Below, piece after piece: positions 7,289 to 14,090 of a DNA stretch of 15,606 nucleotides. The DNA is from an uncultured Collinsella sp. (GTDB taxonomy: Bacteria; Actinomycetota; Coriobacteriia; Coriobacteriales; Coriobacteriaceae), in the NCBI GenBank assembly GCA_902489225.1, contig CABTZA010000023.1:1-15606 (forward strand). The letters run 5' to 3'. The notes beneath the pieces were generated by a model. It had not been told where the DNA came from. It saw nothing but the letters and a program-made list of their open reading frames with translations, and ran no database searches. The position numbers and the translations under genes were made by a program. Within the stretch, counting starts at the first letter, position 1. Each line of letters starts with the position of its first letter.

Positions 7289-8815
7289 ATGGAATCGACT
7301 GATGTACTGGTAATTGGATCTGGCATTGCGGGCCTTTGTGCCGCCATCGAAGCGGCACGCACGGGTGCAACCGTCACTGTGGCAAGCGCCGGCAAGACCA
7401 TGAGTGGATCGAGCTTCTTCCCGGGTACCTGGGGCCTCGGCCTCATCGGTCCCGTCGACGAAGACGACGAGCAGGACCTCATCGACACCATCCAGACCGT
7501 CGGCGGCGGTGTCGCCGACCCCGAACTCGTCCAAACGTTCGTCCACGGCATTCCCCAAGCGATTGACTGGCTCGAGCAAGACCTGGGCGTTGAGCTCCAG
7601 CGTCCGCAAAGCGCCAAGAGTGCTCAACAAAAGCAATTTATCCCCTGCTTTGACCACAAGACGCGCATGTGGCGCGGCCTCACCCGCAAGCCCCTTGAGG
7701 ACGCTCTGACGACCTGGATCGAGTCGCTCGGCATTCGCCTGCTCCCCCGCCATGAGCTTATCGACCTTGTTGAGGACACGAACGGCAGAATAACCGGAAC
7801 CGTACTCTACGACCTTACCGAAAATCGAATCGTGCCCTTTGCTGCCAAGGCCACGATCATCGCAGCCGGTGGCACAGGCGGCCTGTTCGAGCGCAGCCTT
7901 ACGTCGGCTGATGTGCTCAGCTCCTCGCAGGCCATCGCACTGGCGCACGGCGCAACACTTACTAATATAGAGTTCATGCAGATGATGCCCGGCTTCATCG
8001 AGCCCAGGCGTAACTTGGTCTTCAACGAGAAAACCTGGCGCTACGTGCATGTAGACCAGCCGGTAGATATTGCCGACGACAAGCTGAACGACCTGCTCGA
8101 GCAGCGCTCTGGATATGGTCCCTTCACGTCACGCTTGGCCTCCCGCGCTATCGATCTCGTCATCGATCAGGCAGGTGTCGAAGGCCTGGCACTCCACTAC
8201 GACTTCCCCCGCGAGGATGTCCCAGAGTTTGTGCAGACCTTTGCCACCTGGCTGCAAGACGAGCACGGCATCGCCCCGACTGACGAGATGCGCGTTGCGA
8301 TGTATGCCCACGCCGCTAACGGCGGCATCAAGATCGATAAGACCGCGCACACGGGCGTTGAGGGCCTCTACGCTTGCGGCGAGGCGACAGGCGGCATGCA
8401 CGGCGCCGACCGCATTGGTGGCTTGTCAAGCGCCAACGGCATCGTATTCGGACGTATCGCGGGCGCATCGGCAGCCCTCACAGCGCAGAAAGAGCCTGAG
8501 GCGGCCCTGAAGGCGGATATCACCCTCCCCCAGTACGGCATTGCCACAACAGATGCCGAACGCCTGACACACAGCCTTAGGCACACGATGAGCACCTTTT
8601 GCATGATCAACAGGACCGAAACAGGCCTATCCGAGGCACTACACGAGCTTGAGGGCTTGAAGACGGAGGCAACGACCTTGAGCACACAGAAAGCCCAGGA
8701 CAGCGAAATCGCTGCCCTCGCCCGCCTGCAATCGCAGATTCGACTAGCACAGGAAATGGTCAAAGCCATGCGCAAGCGAACTGAAAGCTTAGGTTCGCAC
8801 TATCGAGCAGACTAA
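7289..8815 (+). CDS. FAD-dependent oxidoreductase of the FrdA/SdhA/NadB family
   Basis: This 508-residue flavoprotein has the fold of fumarate reductase and L-aspartate oxidase. The FAD-binding Rossmann motif VLVIGSGIAGLCAA is at 6-19, and IIAAGGTGGLF (190-200) is a second FAD contact. SRAIDL (285-290) supplies Arg286, the position of the catalytic proton-shuttle arginine, and GEATGGMHGADRIGG (374-388) is the FAD/substrate motif with Arg385. A helical C-terminal domain (about 425-495) resembles that of NadB. The QFHPT substrate motif reads QMMPG (231-235), so the usual active-site His is missing and the substrate is uncertain. There is no signal peptide or heme domain, so it is cytoplasmic. 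The start at 7289 has AGAAAGGA upstream. It is a single gene with no nadA or nadC beside it. Confidence 0.85.
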   Translation: MESTDVLVIGSGIAGLCAAIEAARTGATVTVASAGKTMSGSSFFPGTWGLGLIGPVDEDDEQDLIDTIQTVGGGVADPELVQTFVHGIPQAIDWLEQDLGVELQRPQSAKSAQQKQFIPCFDHKTRMWRGLTRKPLEDALTTWIESLGIRLLPRHELIDLVEDTNGRITGTVLYDLTENRIVPFAAKATIIAAGGTGGLFERSLTSADVLSSSQAIALAHGATLTNIEFMQMMPGFIEPRRNLVFNEKTWRYVHVDQPVDIADDKLNDLLEQRSGYGPFTSRLASRAIDLVIDQAGVEGLALHYDFPREDVPEFVQTFATWLQDEHGIAPTDEMRVAMYAHAANGGIKIDKTAHTGVEGLYACGEATGGMHGADRIGGLSSANGIVFGRIAGASAALTAQKEPEAALKADITLPQYGIATTDAERLTHSLRHTMSTFCMINRTETGLSEALHELEGLKTEATTLSTQKAQDSEIAALARLQSQIRLAQEMVKAMRKRTESLGSHYRAD

Positions 8816-8861
8816 ATCGATTCTCACTTTGAGTTTGATCACAACTTCTCAACATGCATCG

Positions 8862-8936
8862 AGCCCCGTAAGCATGATTCCCCTAAGGAGAACACGCCTA
8901 CGGGGCTTTAGCCGTGTTTCCCTAAGGGAATCACGG
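8862..8936. repeat. Pair of quasi-palindromic hairpins after the FAD gene
   Basis: Hairpin 1 has arms AGCCCCGTA / TACGGGGCT (8862-8870 and 8899-8907) around an imperfect inner palindrome TTCCCCTAAGGAGAA. Hairpin 2 (8912-8936) reads CCGTG-T-TTCCC-TAA-GGGAA-T-CACGG. The inner part of hairpin 1 and hairpin 2 are related inverted copies, like a paired REP unit. The first may also act as the terminator of the FAD gene, although only TTT follows it. Confidence 0.6.
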
Positions 8937-8989
8937 TGCAGATTACACAGCTCCGCGCCCTTTCGGGTTCGACCCCATGCGTGGTCAAC

Positions 8990-9019
8990 AAAAAACGACC
9001 AGCCTGAGCCAGTCGCTTT
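8990..9019 (-). terminator. Duplicated tRNA terminator (copy A)
   Basis: On the minus strand an 8-bp hairpin including G-T pairs (CGACTGGC / GGCTGGTCG region) is followed by six T. It is a decayed copy of the terminator at 9167-9198 and lacks one base of the stem. Confidence 0.6.
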
Positions 9020-9030
9020 AACAATCTTTG

Positions 9031-9050
9031 GGTGGGCCGTCAGGGGGTCA
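9031..9050 (-). pseudogene. tRNA-Lys 3'-end remnant
   Basis: Bases 9032-9049 repeat exactly the 18 bases at the 3' end of both tRNA-Lys genes (9209-9226 and 9328-9345), with one extra base in the CCA region. The rest of the tRNA is absent and replaced by hairpin-rich DNA (9051-9121). It is either a decayed third tRNA-Lys copy or an attachment-site-like direct repeat. Confidence 0.75.
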
Positions 9051-9124
9051 GCCTGCTGCGCAGGCGACCGCTGCGGCGCCAAGGCGCCTTGCGCGCTGCG
9101 CTGGCAAATGCTTACGCATTTCCT

Positions 9125-9227
9125 CAGCTCCGCGCCCCGACGGGTTCGACCCCGTGCGAGGTCAACAAAAAAGCGACCAGCCTAAGCCAGTCGCTTTAGC
9201 ATGCTTTGGTGGGCCGTCAGGGGGTCG
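9125..9227 (-). repeat. Copy B of the tRNA-Lys 3' flank direct repeat
   Basis: This copy runs into the intact tRNA-Lys at 9207-9282 and includes its working terminator. It pairs with copy A at 8948-9050. Between them (9051-9123) lie GCCTGC-TGC-GCAGGC (9051-9065), a doubled GGCGCC (9075-9088) and AAATGC-TTAC-GCATTT (9106-9121). Confidence 0.8.
9167..9198 (-). terminator. Terminator of the tRNA-His-Lys-Lys operon
   Basis: On the minus strand AGCGAC (9195-9190) pairs with GTCGCT (9177-9172) around a GC-rich inner stem, followed by a run of six T. It lies 9 bases beyond the tRNA-Lys CCA end. Confidence 0.85.
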
Positions 9228-9282
9228 AACCCTGGACCTTGGGATTAAGAGTCCCCTGCTCTACCAACTGAGCTAACGACCC
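9207..9282 (-). tRNA. tRNA-Lys(CUU), second copy
   Basis: The 76-nt gene with encoded CCA folds as a complete cloverleaf: acceptor GGGTCGT / ACGGCCC, D arm GCTC...GAGC, anticodon loop CTCTTAA (anticodon CTT, reading AAG), T arm CAGGG-TTCGACC-CCCTG. It appears identical to the copy at 9326-9401. The first anticodon-stem pair is a G-A mismatch in both. It is the last gene of the tRNA operon. Confidence 0.97.
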
Positions 9283-9286
9283 AAAG

Positions 9287-9312
9287 CTAAAGTCCGTCGT
9301 GGCGGACTTTAG
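9287..9312 (-). other. Hairpin between the two tRNA-Lys genes
   Basis: A perfect 10-bp stem (CTAAAGTCCG / CGGACTTTAG) with a 6-base loop fills most of the 43-base spacer. On the minus strand it is followed by CTTT only, so it may be a weak terminator, an attenuator or an RNase processing signal. Confidence 0.55.
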
Positions 9313-9325
9313 AGAAGATATCGTG

Positions 9326-9401
9326 TGGTGGGCCGTCAGGGGGTCGAACCCTGGACCTTGGGATTAAGAGTCCCCTGCTCTACCAACTGAGCTAACGACC
9401 C
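9326..9401 (-). tRNA. tRNA-Lys(CUU), first copy
   Basis: This 76-nt gene has the same sequence as the downstream copy: anticodon CTT in loop CTCTTAA, full acceptor pairing and encoded CCA. It lies 22 bases after tRNA-His and is flanked by GATATC on both sides. Two AAG-reading genes agree with the strong AAG preference in this DNA. Confidence 0.97.
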
Positions 9402-9423
9402 GATATCAACACGAAGCAAGAAC

Positions 9424-9500
9424 TGGGGTGGGTAAAGGGACTCGAACCCTCGACCTACGGGACCACAACCCGTCGCTCTAGCCAACTGAGCTACACCCAC
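9424..9500 (-). tRNA. tRNA-His(GUG)
   Basis: This 77-nt gene with encoded CCA has acceptor GTGGGTG / TACCCAC, anticodon loop TTGTGGT (anticodon GTG) and T arm GAGGG-TTCGAGT-CCCTT. The discriminator is C73, and a G stands just before the mature start (base 9501), giving the G-1:C73 pair that identifies histidine tRNAs. It is the first gene of the tRNA operon. Confidence 0.97.
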
Positions 9501-9527
9501 CGTGTCCTGTGCGCTTCGCGCTCGACT

Positions 9528-9556
9528 ATTATTGCAAGGAACGCCACGCGATGCAA
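9528..9556 (-). promoter_or_regulatory. Promoter of the tRNA operon
   Basis: On the minus strand TTGCAT (9551-9556) and AATAAT (9528-9533) are separated by exactly 17 bases and lie 27 bases before tRNA-His. A short GCGC-GAA-GCGC hairpin lies between the -10 box and the gene. Confidence 0.65.
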
Positions 9557-9666
9557 GCCCCAATTTTCAAGAATTTTGAAAAGAGTTTTTCGAGACCATT
9601 TCGAGCATTTCCCACCGGTTTCATAGGAGTAAACTTGCCCCACTGCAAATGCTCGAAAGGACCGGC

Positions 9667-10847
9667 ATGAAAGAACTCTCCAACCGCACGGCAACGTTTA
9701 CTGATTCCGTCATCCGCCGCATGACGCGCATCTCCAATAAGTACGGCGCCGTTAACCTGTCGCAGGGCTTCCCCGACTTTGATCCCCAGCGCAGCTGCTC
9801 AATAGCCTCAGCACCATCGCCACCGACCCCAAGCCGCTCTACCACCAGTACTCCATCACCTGGAGCTCCCAGGCCATGCGCGAGGCGCTTGCCGCCAAGC
9901 AGGAGCATTTTATGGGCATGCCGGTGAACCCCAACGAGAATATCGTAGTCACATGCGGCTCCACCGAGGCCATGATGGCCGCCATGATGACGGTCACGAA
10001 CCCCGGCGACAAAGTGGTCATTTTCTCGCCGTTCTACGAGAACTACGGCGCCGACACAATCCTTTCGGGTGCGGAGCCCATCTACGTGCCGCTCAACCCG
10101 CCCACCTTCGACTTCGATCGCGAGGTCCTCGAAGCGGCCTTCCGCGACAACGACCCCAAGGCCATTGTCCTGTGCAACCCGTCCAACCCCTGCGGCAAGG
10201 TCTTTACGCGCGAGGAGCTCACCTTTATCGCCGATCTGTGCAAAAAGTACGACGCCTACTGCATCACCGACGAGGTCTACGAGCACATCGTCTACGCGCC
10301 CCACGAGCATGTCTATATGGCCACGCTGCCCGGCATGTTCGAGCGCACCATCAGCTGCAGCTCGCTTTCCAAGACCTACTCCATCACCGGCTGGCGACTG
10401 GGCTATACCATCGCCCCTGCCGAGATTACTGAGCGTATCAAGAAGGTCCACGACTTCCTGACCGTGGGCGCCGCCGCTCCCCTGCAAGAGGCCGTCGTCA
10501 CCGCCCTCAACTTCGACGACAGCTATTACCAGGAGGTCCTCGACCTCTACACCGCCAAGCGCGACCTATTCTGTCAGGGACTCGACAGCATCGGCCTCAC
10601 GCACAACGTGCCGCAGGGCGCCTACTACGTCATGATGGACATCTCTGAGTTTGGCTATGACAGCGACCTCGACTTCTGCGAGGATTTGGCCTCCAAGGTG
10701 GGCGTGGGCGCCGTTCCGGGCTCGAGCTTCTTCCGCGAGCCCGTCAACCATCTGATCCGTTTCCACTTTGCCAAGCGAGACGAGACGCTCAACGCTGCGC
10801 TGGAGAACCTCAAGTCACTACGTGATAAAATCAACCCGCGCGGGTAA
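9667..10847 (+). pseudogene. Class I/II PLP aminotransferase broken by a one-base frameshift
   Basis: The combined reading gives a 393-residue aminotransferase close to the kynurenine/methionine aminotransferase group: LSQGFPDFDP (31-40), NPSNPCG (about 171-177), TDEVYEH with Asp202 and Tyr205, the PLP lysine Lys236 in SSLSKTYSITGWRLGY, and a C-terminal IRFHFAKRDETL. The frame breaks after codon 40. GATCCCC at 9781-9787 has four C where five would restore the frame (DPPAQLL). The shifted frame ends at 9927 after 87 residues; the second half is open from the next frame but lacks a ribosome binding site at its first ATG (9876). The start at 9667 has AAAGGA six bases upstream. All catalytic residues remain, so the break is recent or is a sequencing error. 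Confidence 0.88.
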
Positions 10848-10872
10848 GGACGGCCCGGCAACTAAAGTAACC

Positions 10873-10915
10873 AAAGAAGCCCCGCATCGCCCGCCGCGTT
10901 GCGGGGCTTCTTTTT
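10873..10915 (+). terminator. Rho-independent terminator after the aminotransferase
   Basis: An 11-bp perfect stem GAAGCCCCGCA / TGCGGGGCTTC (10876-10886 and 10900-10910) with a 13-base loop is followed by TTTTT. AAA before it makes it potentially bidirectional. The T-run touches the operator-like repeat of the next gene. Confidence 0.92.
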
Positions 10916-10950
10916 ATAGCGCTTTCTCAATTTGTTTAGAGCGCTATACT
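10915..10950 (+). promoter_or_regulatory. Inverted-repeat operator overlapping the fructokinase -10 box
   Basis: TATAGCGCT (10915-10923) and AGCGCTATA (10940-10948) form a perfect 9-bp inverted repeat with a 16-base spacer. The right arm overlaps TATACT (10945-10950), a five-of-six -10 box 38 bases before the kinase start. No good -35 is visible. A repressor or activator site is a natural reading. Confidence 0.5.
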
Positions 10951-10988
10951 TTGGTCACAGAGCAACTCATCCTGGAGAGAGGAATACT

Positions 10989-11879
10989 ATGGCAGAGCAG
11001 CAGCTTATCGGAGCGCTCGAGGCCGGCGGCACCAAGATGGTCTGCGCCACGGGCTATGCAGACGGCACGGTCCTGGAACGCGAGCAGATTGCGACCACGA
11101 CCCCGCAGGAGACCGTTGAGGCCGTCAACGCATGGTTTGCCGACAAGGGCATCGCCGCGCTGGGCATCGGCGCCTTTGGCCCCACCGCAGTCAACCCCGC
11201 CTCGCCCCAATACGGCAAGATCCTGGAGACGCCCAAAACGGGATGGCGTTACTTTGACCTGCTGGGCACCATCCAAAACGAACTCAATATTCCCTGCGGC
11301 TACGACACCGACGTCAACGTCGCCTGCCTGGGCGAGGTCACCTTTGGTTGCGCCCAGGGCCTCACTGACGTGGTGTATCTGACCATCGGTACCGGCGTGG
11401 GCGCCGGCGTGCTCTCGGGCGGTAAGCTCGTGCACGGCATGATGCATCCCGAGGCCGGCCACATCCTGGTCGCTCGCGACCCGCGCGACACCATCGGAGA
11501 GCACAGTGGCTGCCCCTTCCACGACAACTGCCTCGAGGGCCTCATCGCCGGTCCCGGCGTTAAAAAGCGCTGGGGTGGAAAGAGCGCCGGAGAGATGGCC
11601 GATGACCCGGAGGCCATGGACCTGCTCGCCGGCTATCTGGCGCAGGCGCTCATGACCTACATCCTGTGCTACGCACCGCAGAAGATCGTCATAGGTGGCG
11701 GCGTGGCCGACCACACCCCCATCGTGCCGCTCGCGCGCAAGAAGTGCGCCGAGATGCTCAACGGCTACATCGTCACGCCCGAGATGGCCGACATCGATAG
11801 CCATATCGTCAACAACAGCCTCGAGGGCAAGCAGGGCATCATGGGCTGCCTGGCCCTGGGCGCGCAGGCGCTTCAGTAA
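10989..11879 (+). CDS. ROK-family sugar kinase, probable fructokinase
   Basis: This 296-residue cytoplasmic kinase phosphorylates a hexose, most likely fructose to fructose-6-phosphate with ATP. The ROK N-terminal phosphate loop is EAGGTK (11-16), and Asp108 in GYDTDVNVA is the catalytic base position. IGTGVGAG (133-140) is the second ATP loop. A zinc site is formed by His158 (PEAGHIL) with Cys175, His178 and Cys181 (SGCPFHDNCLEGLIAGP), the pattern of the B. subtilis YdhR/fructokinase branch and unlike the CxCGxxGC of glucokinases. The start at 10989 has GAGAGAGGA upstream. It is transcribed alone between two terminators, behind the inverted repeat at 10915-10948. Mannokinase or broader hexokinase activity cannot be excluded. 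Confidence 0.9.
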   Translation: MAEQQLIGALEAGGTKMVCATGYADGTVLEREQIATTTPQETVEAVNAWFADKGIAALGIGAFGPTAVNPASPQYGKILETPKTGWRYFDLLGTIQNELNIPCGYDTDVNVACLGEVTFGCAQGLTDVVYLTIGTGVGAGVLSGGKLVHGMMHPEAGHILVARDPRDTIGEHSGCPFHDNCLEGLIAGPGVKKRWGGKSAGEMADDPEAMDLLAGYLAQALMTYILCYAPQKIVIGGGVADHTPIVPLARKKCAEMLNGYIVTPEMADIDSHIVNNSLEGKQGIMGCLALGAQALQ

Positions 11880-11892
11880 CAGACGCACCCAC

Positions 11893-11945
11893 AGGGCGTG
11901 GCGCGCCCGGCAAATCCAACCTACGGAACGACGCCACCACGCCCT
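11893..11945. repeat. Inverted repeat downstream of the fructokinase
   Basis: AGGGCGTGG (11893-11901) and CCACGCCCT (11937-11945) are perfect 9-bp arms with a 35-base loop in the 3' untranslated stretch, just before the terminator. It may stabilise the transcript end; the function is unknown. Confidence 0.45.
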
Positions 11946-11961
11946 ATATAAGCCCTCTAAT

Positions 11962-12007
11962 AAAAAAGGCCGCCTAGCACCAAGCATACGTCCTAGGCGG
12001 CCTTTTT
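11962..12007. terminator. Bidirectional terminator between fructokinase and vanZ-like gene
   Basis: The stem GGCCGCCTAG / CTAGGCGGCC (11968-11977 and 11993-12002) with a 15-base loop is flanked by six A on the left and five T on the right, so it serves both converging transcripts. The stop codon of the minus-strand VanZ gene lies in its right arm. Confidence 0.92.
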
Positions 12008-12442
12008 GGCACATATGAGCGATCGTAGTAGATATCGGAGCACAACGCCCGTTGCCGCTCCACAGCAGTCGATCATCACATCGGTGATCATGCCGGCGCG
12101 TCCCGGCACAAAGAGCTGAATCGTCTCGTCGATCGAAGGAATCAGCAGCAGGAACACCGCCGTGGGCAGCAGCACGTCAAAGGTGCGCCGGCCCTCAAAA
12201 TCAAAGGCGTGCGTTGCCAAGATGCCGAGCACCATATACTCGGTAAAATGCGCGCACTTGCGAACAACAAAGTTGGTCACCCATTCATATGGAAGTCCCA
12301 CGCCGTGCAGGAAACCGCGGATAGCTTCCATGACCGTTAGGCTCAGCGAGCCCGACCCCGAGCCGGGAACCAGCGAATTGCCCCAGATCAAGAGCGCCAT
12401 CAGGCAGGTCACGACCGCCCATTTTCGATTGATCTTAACCAT
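11993..12442 (-). CDS. VanZ-like family membrane protein
   Basis: This 149-residue protein has about four hydrophobic segments and the VanZ signatures: RKCAHFTEYMVLG (61-73), the DETIQLFVPGR box (105-115) and DVMIDCCGAATGVVL (121-135). VanZ proteins are small integral membrane proteins; one member confers low-level teicoplanin resistance in enterococci, but most homologues are of unknown role and this one has no van genes nearby. The start at 12442 lies 7 bases after the stop of the upstream membrane gene, so the two are one transcript. It ends inside the bidirectional terminator. Confidence 0.88.
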   Translation of the reverse strand: MVKINRKWAVVTCLMALLIWGNSLVPGSGSGSLSLTVMEAIRGFLHGVGLPYEWVTNFVVRKCAHFTEYMVLGILATHAFDFEGRRTFDVLLPTAVFLLLIPSIDETIQLFVPGRAGMITDVMIDCCGAATGVVLRYLLRSLICAKKAA

Positions 12443-12449
12443 GCAGAAG

Positions 12450-13850
12450 TTATGCCTCCGCGCGGAGCGGCGCGAAGCTGGCGGTACCGCCCTCGATAAC
12501 GCTCAGGTAGGCACGGCCCGTACGCTTGGCGGTAGAGGACTGCAGGCGCTCGATCTCCTCCTCGAGGATCTGATTGACGCGCTCGTGACGACGGTTTTCC
12601 ATAATGCCGGCGGCAATAGCCTCGGCCCGCTCGATGCTCTCGCGCGAGATACGGGCAGTATCCTCGGGGAACACAGCGCTGTGACGGCCGACATAGGCGG
12701 GGGCAGCAGGCTGAGGGGCAGCGACGGGAGCGGGGGCTGCAACAGGAGCAGGCTCGTCAATCTCATCCAGAATCGCGGTGGCGGCGGCCCACATGTCCTC
12801 GTGGCCCGAGTAATCAGCCATGGGGACATCAACCTCGAGTGAGGCATCCGGAAGGTCGCCGGTGTCGATGCGATCTTGGGCATCAATCGATGCGGTGATG
12901 GCTGCAGGCTCATCGAGGTCATCGAGATCGATGTCCGCGGCACCGGAGATGATAGGCATGCTGGCGAGGTTTGCATTGTACGGCGCAGCCTCAGCCGCCT
13001 GCTGCTGGGCAGGAGCGCCCCACAGCGAGCTTTCGGCGGCACGGCGGGCGGCAACGGCCTCCTCGTCCGCAGTCATGGCTTCATCAACGTACGAATTGTC
13101 GGCAGAAGCGTTCGCGTCCGCCGAGGTAGCGCTGTAGGCGTTATTGGCTGCCGCGTTGGCGACGAGTGCCACGAAAGCCGCCGTGCTGCCCGCAGGGGCG
13201 GCCTGGGAGCCAGACACGGCGCGTGCCGCGGCGGCGATGTCGTCGCGATTGAAGGAGCCGGTCTGCCCGCCGTTGGTGAGCTCGTCGATGGCGACTTGAT
13301 AGACGTCGCGCGAGTGTGCAGGGTCGCAGCTCACCGGCGAATCGTCGTCGAGCATACTGTCGATCATGGACCAAGCCTCGTCCTCGTCCATAGCGTCTGC
13401 GGCTCGAGCGATGGTAGGGACACCATCATCGGCATGACGGCGCTGGAACGCACCAGTCAGGCCGGAAAGGAATGCCGAGGTAGACTGCTCCGCCTGAGCC
13501 TGAGAAGCAGAAGCCGCAGCGTAAGGAGTCGCATCCTGCTGCTGAGCTGGAATCGAGGCGGTCTTGAACTCGCTTTGATGCTGATTGAGATTGGCGGCAC
13601 CGCCCATGACATCGGGCTGGAACAGACGCTCTTCACGCTGCGCACGATACTCGGAGATACCCAGCGAGGCGGCATAGATACCCACGCCCGCCACCGCGCC
13701 CACGGCGAAGGGAACCGCACCCGCCACGACCGTCTCGTTCACAGACGAAAACGGCAGCGTCGCGGCATACATAACCACGGGAGCGGCAAGGCCGATCCCG
13801 CACGAAAGTCCGGCAAGGACTGCTCGTTGTGTTGCATCAGAAGAAGCCAT
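12450..13850 (-). CDS. Unrecognised membrane-anchored protein with a long acidic Ala-rich region
   Basis: I do not recognise this 466-residue protein. Two hydrophobic helices (about 10-32 and 40-62) form a hairpin anchor. A short basic turn follows (YRAQREERLF, 68-77), then about 290 residues of low-complexity, acidic, Ala/Gln/Ser-rich and probably disordered sequence. A Pro-Ala linker (367-395) precedes a C-terminal charged helix (about 400-445) that looks conserved (ARISRESIERAEAIA, ENRRHERVNQILEEEIERL), and a tail, YLSVIEGG. Two acidic Trp motifs resemble each other: EDEAWSMIDSMLDDDSP (156-172) and HEDMWAAATAILDEIDEP (350-367). The start at 13850 is preferred because GGGGAGAG precedes it; an earlier in-frame ATG at 13877 has no such site. 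It is co-transcribed with the VanZ-like gene. It may be a membrane scaffold or cell-envelope/division protein, but that is a guess. Confidence 0.8.
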   Translation of the reverse strand: MASSDATQRAVLAGLSCGIGLAAPVVMYAATLPFSSVNETVVAGAVPFAVGAVAGVGIYAASLGISEYRAQREERLFQPDVMGGAANLNQHQSEFKTASIPAQQQDATPYAAASASQAQAEQSTSAFLSGLTGAFQRRHADDGVPTIARAADAMDEDEAWSMIDSMLDDDSPVSCDPAHSRDVYQVAIDELTNGGQTGSFNRDDIAAAARAVSGSQAAPAGSTAAFVALVANAAANNAYSATSADANASADNSYVDEAMTADEEAVAARRAAESSLWGAPAQQQAAEAAPYNANLASMPIISGAADIDLDDLDEPAAITASIDAQDRIDTGDLPDASLEVDVPMADYSGHEDMWAAATAILDEIDEPAPVAAPAPVAAPQPAAPAYVGRHSAVFPEDTARISRESIERAEAIAAGIMENRRHERVNQILEEEIERLQSSTAKRTGRAYLSVIEGGTASFAPLRAEA

Positions 13851-13974
13851 GAGCTCTCCCCATCTTCCAGCACCCAAATCGCATCATTCAGTTGGCTGCG
13901 CGAGAGAAGATGAAGCGGGGCTATGCCCCAAAGCAACGGTATATGGTTCGTTTCATCTGCGTTTTCCGTCGCGA

Positions 13975-14015
13975 AGCTTTAAAGCTATTATGCGAAACCG
14001 CCCTGTCGATTGCAA
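13975..14015 (-). promoter_or_regulatory. Promoter with a 12-bp palindrome, upstream of the membrane protein gene
   Basis: On the minus strand TTGCAA (14010-14015) and CATAAT (13987-13992) are exactly 17 bases apart. Directly downstream, over the expected transcription start, is the perfect palindrome AGCTTTAAAGCT (13975-13986), an operator candidate. The leader is about 130 bases long. Confidence 0.55.
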
Positions 14016-14090
14016 GCGACGATGTCGGATTGAAACGGGAAACCTGCTGCTTGCCAGTCTTATGGTCAAAAAAGCGCGGAGCGGCGATAT

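Larger units (their letters stand above)
8948..9050 (-). repeat. Copy A of a tRNA-Lys 3' flank direct repeat (decayed)
   Basis: About 103 bases nearly match 9125-9227, at roughly 88-90% identity by eye and an exact offset of 177 bases. On the minus strand the unit contains the last bases of tRNA-Lys, a terminator hairpin and a GGGGTCGAACCC/GCGCGGAGCTG stretch. It marks a duplication of the tRNA 3' region. Confidence 0.8.

Noticed and set aside
7065..7313. 82-codon plus frame overlapping the GGGtGRT terminator
   Set aside because: It starts within the terminator region and overlaps the FAD gene start without a ribosome binding site.
7289..8815. Calling the FAD protein L-aspartate oxidase (NadB)
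   Set aside because: The HPT substrate motif is replaced and no NAD biosynthesis genes are adjacent, so only the fold family is supported.
8829..9276. Plus-strand frames over the tRNA repeats
   Set aside because: They consist of hairpins and tRNA antisense sequence.
10944..12014. Minus-strand frame opposite the fructokinase
   Set aside because: It runs through a bidirectional terminator and a promoter and mirrors the kinase codon pattern.
12876..13913. Plus-strand frame opposite the unknown membrane protein
   Set aside because: It has an Arg-rich low-quality sequence and no ribosome binding site; the minus frame has a strong start, membrane helices and an operon partner.
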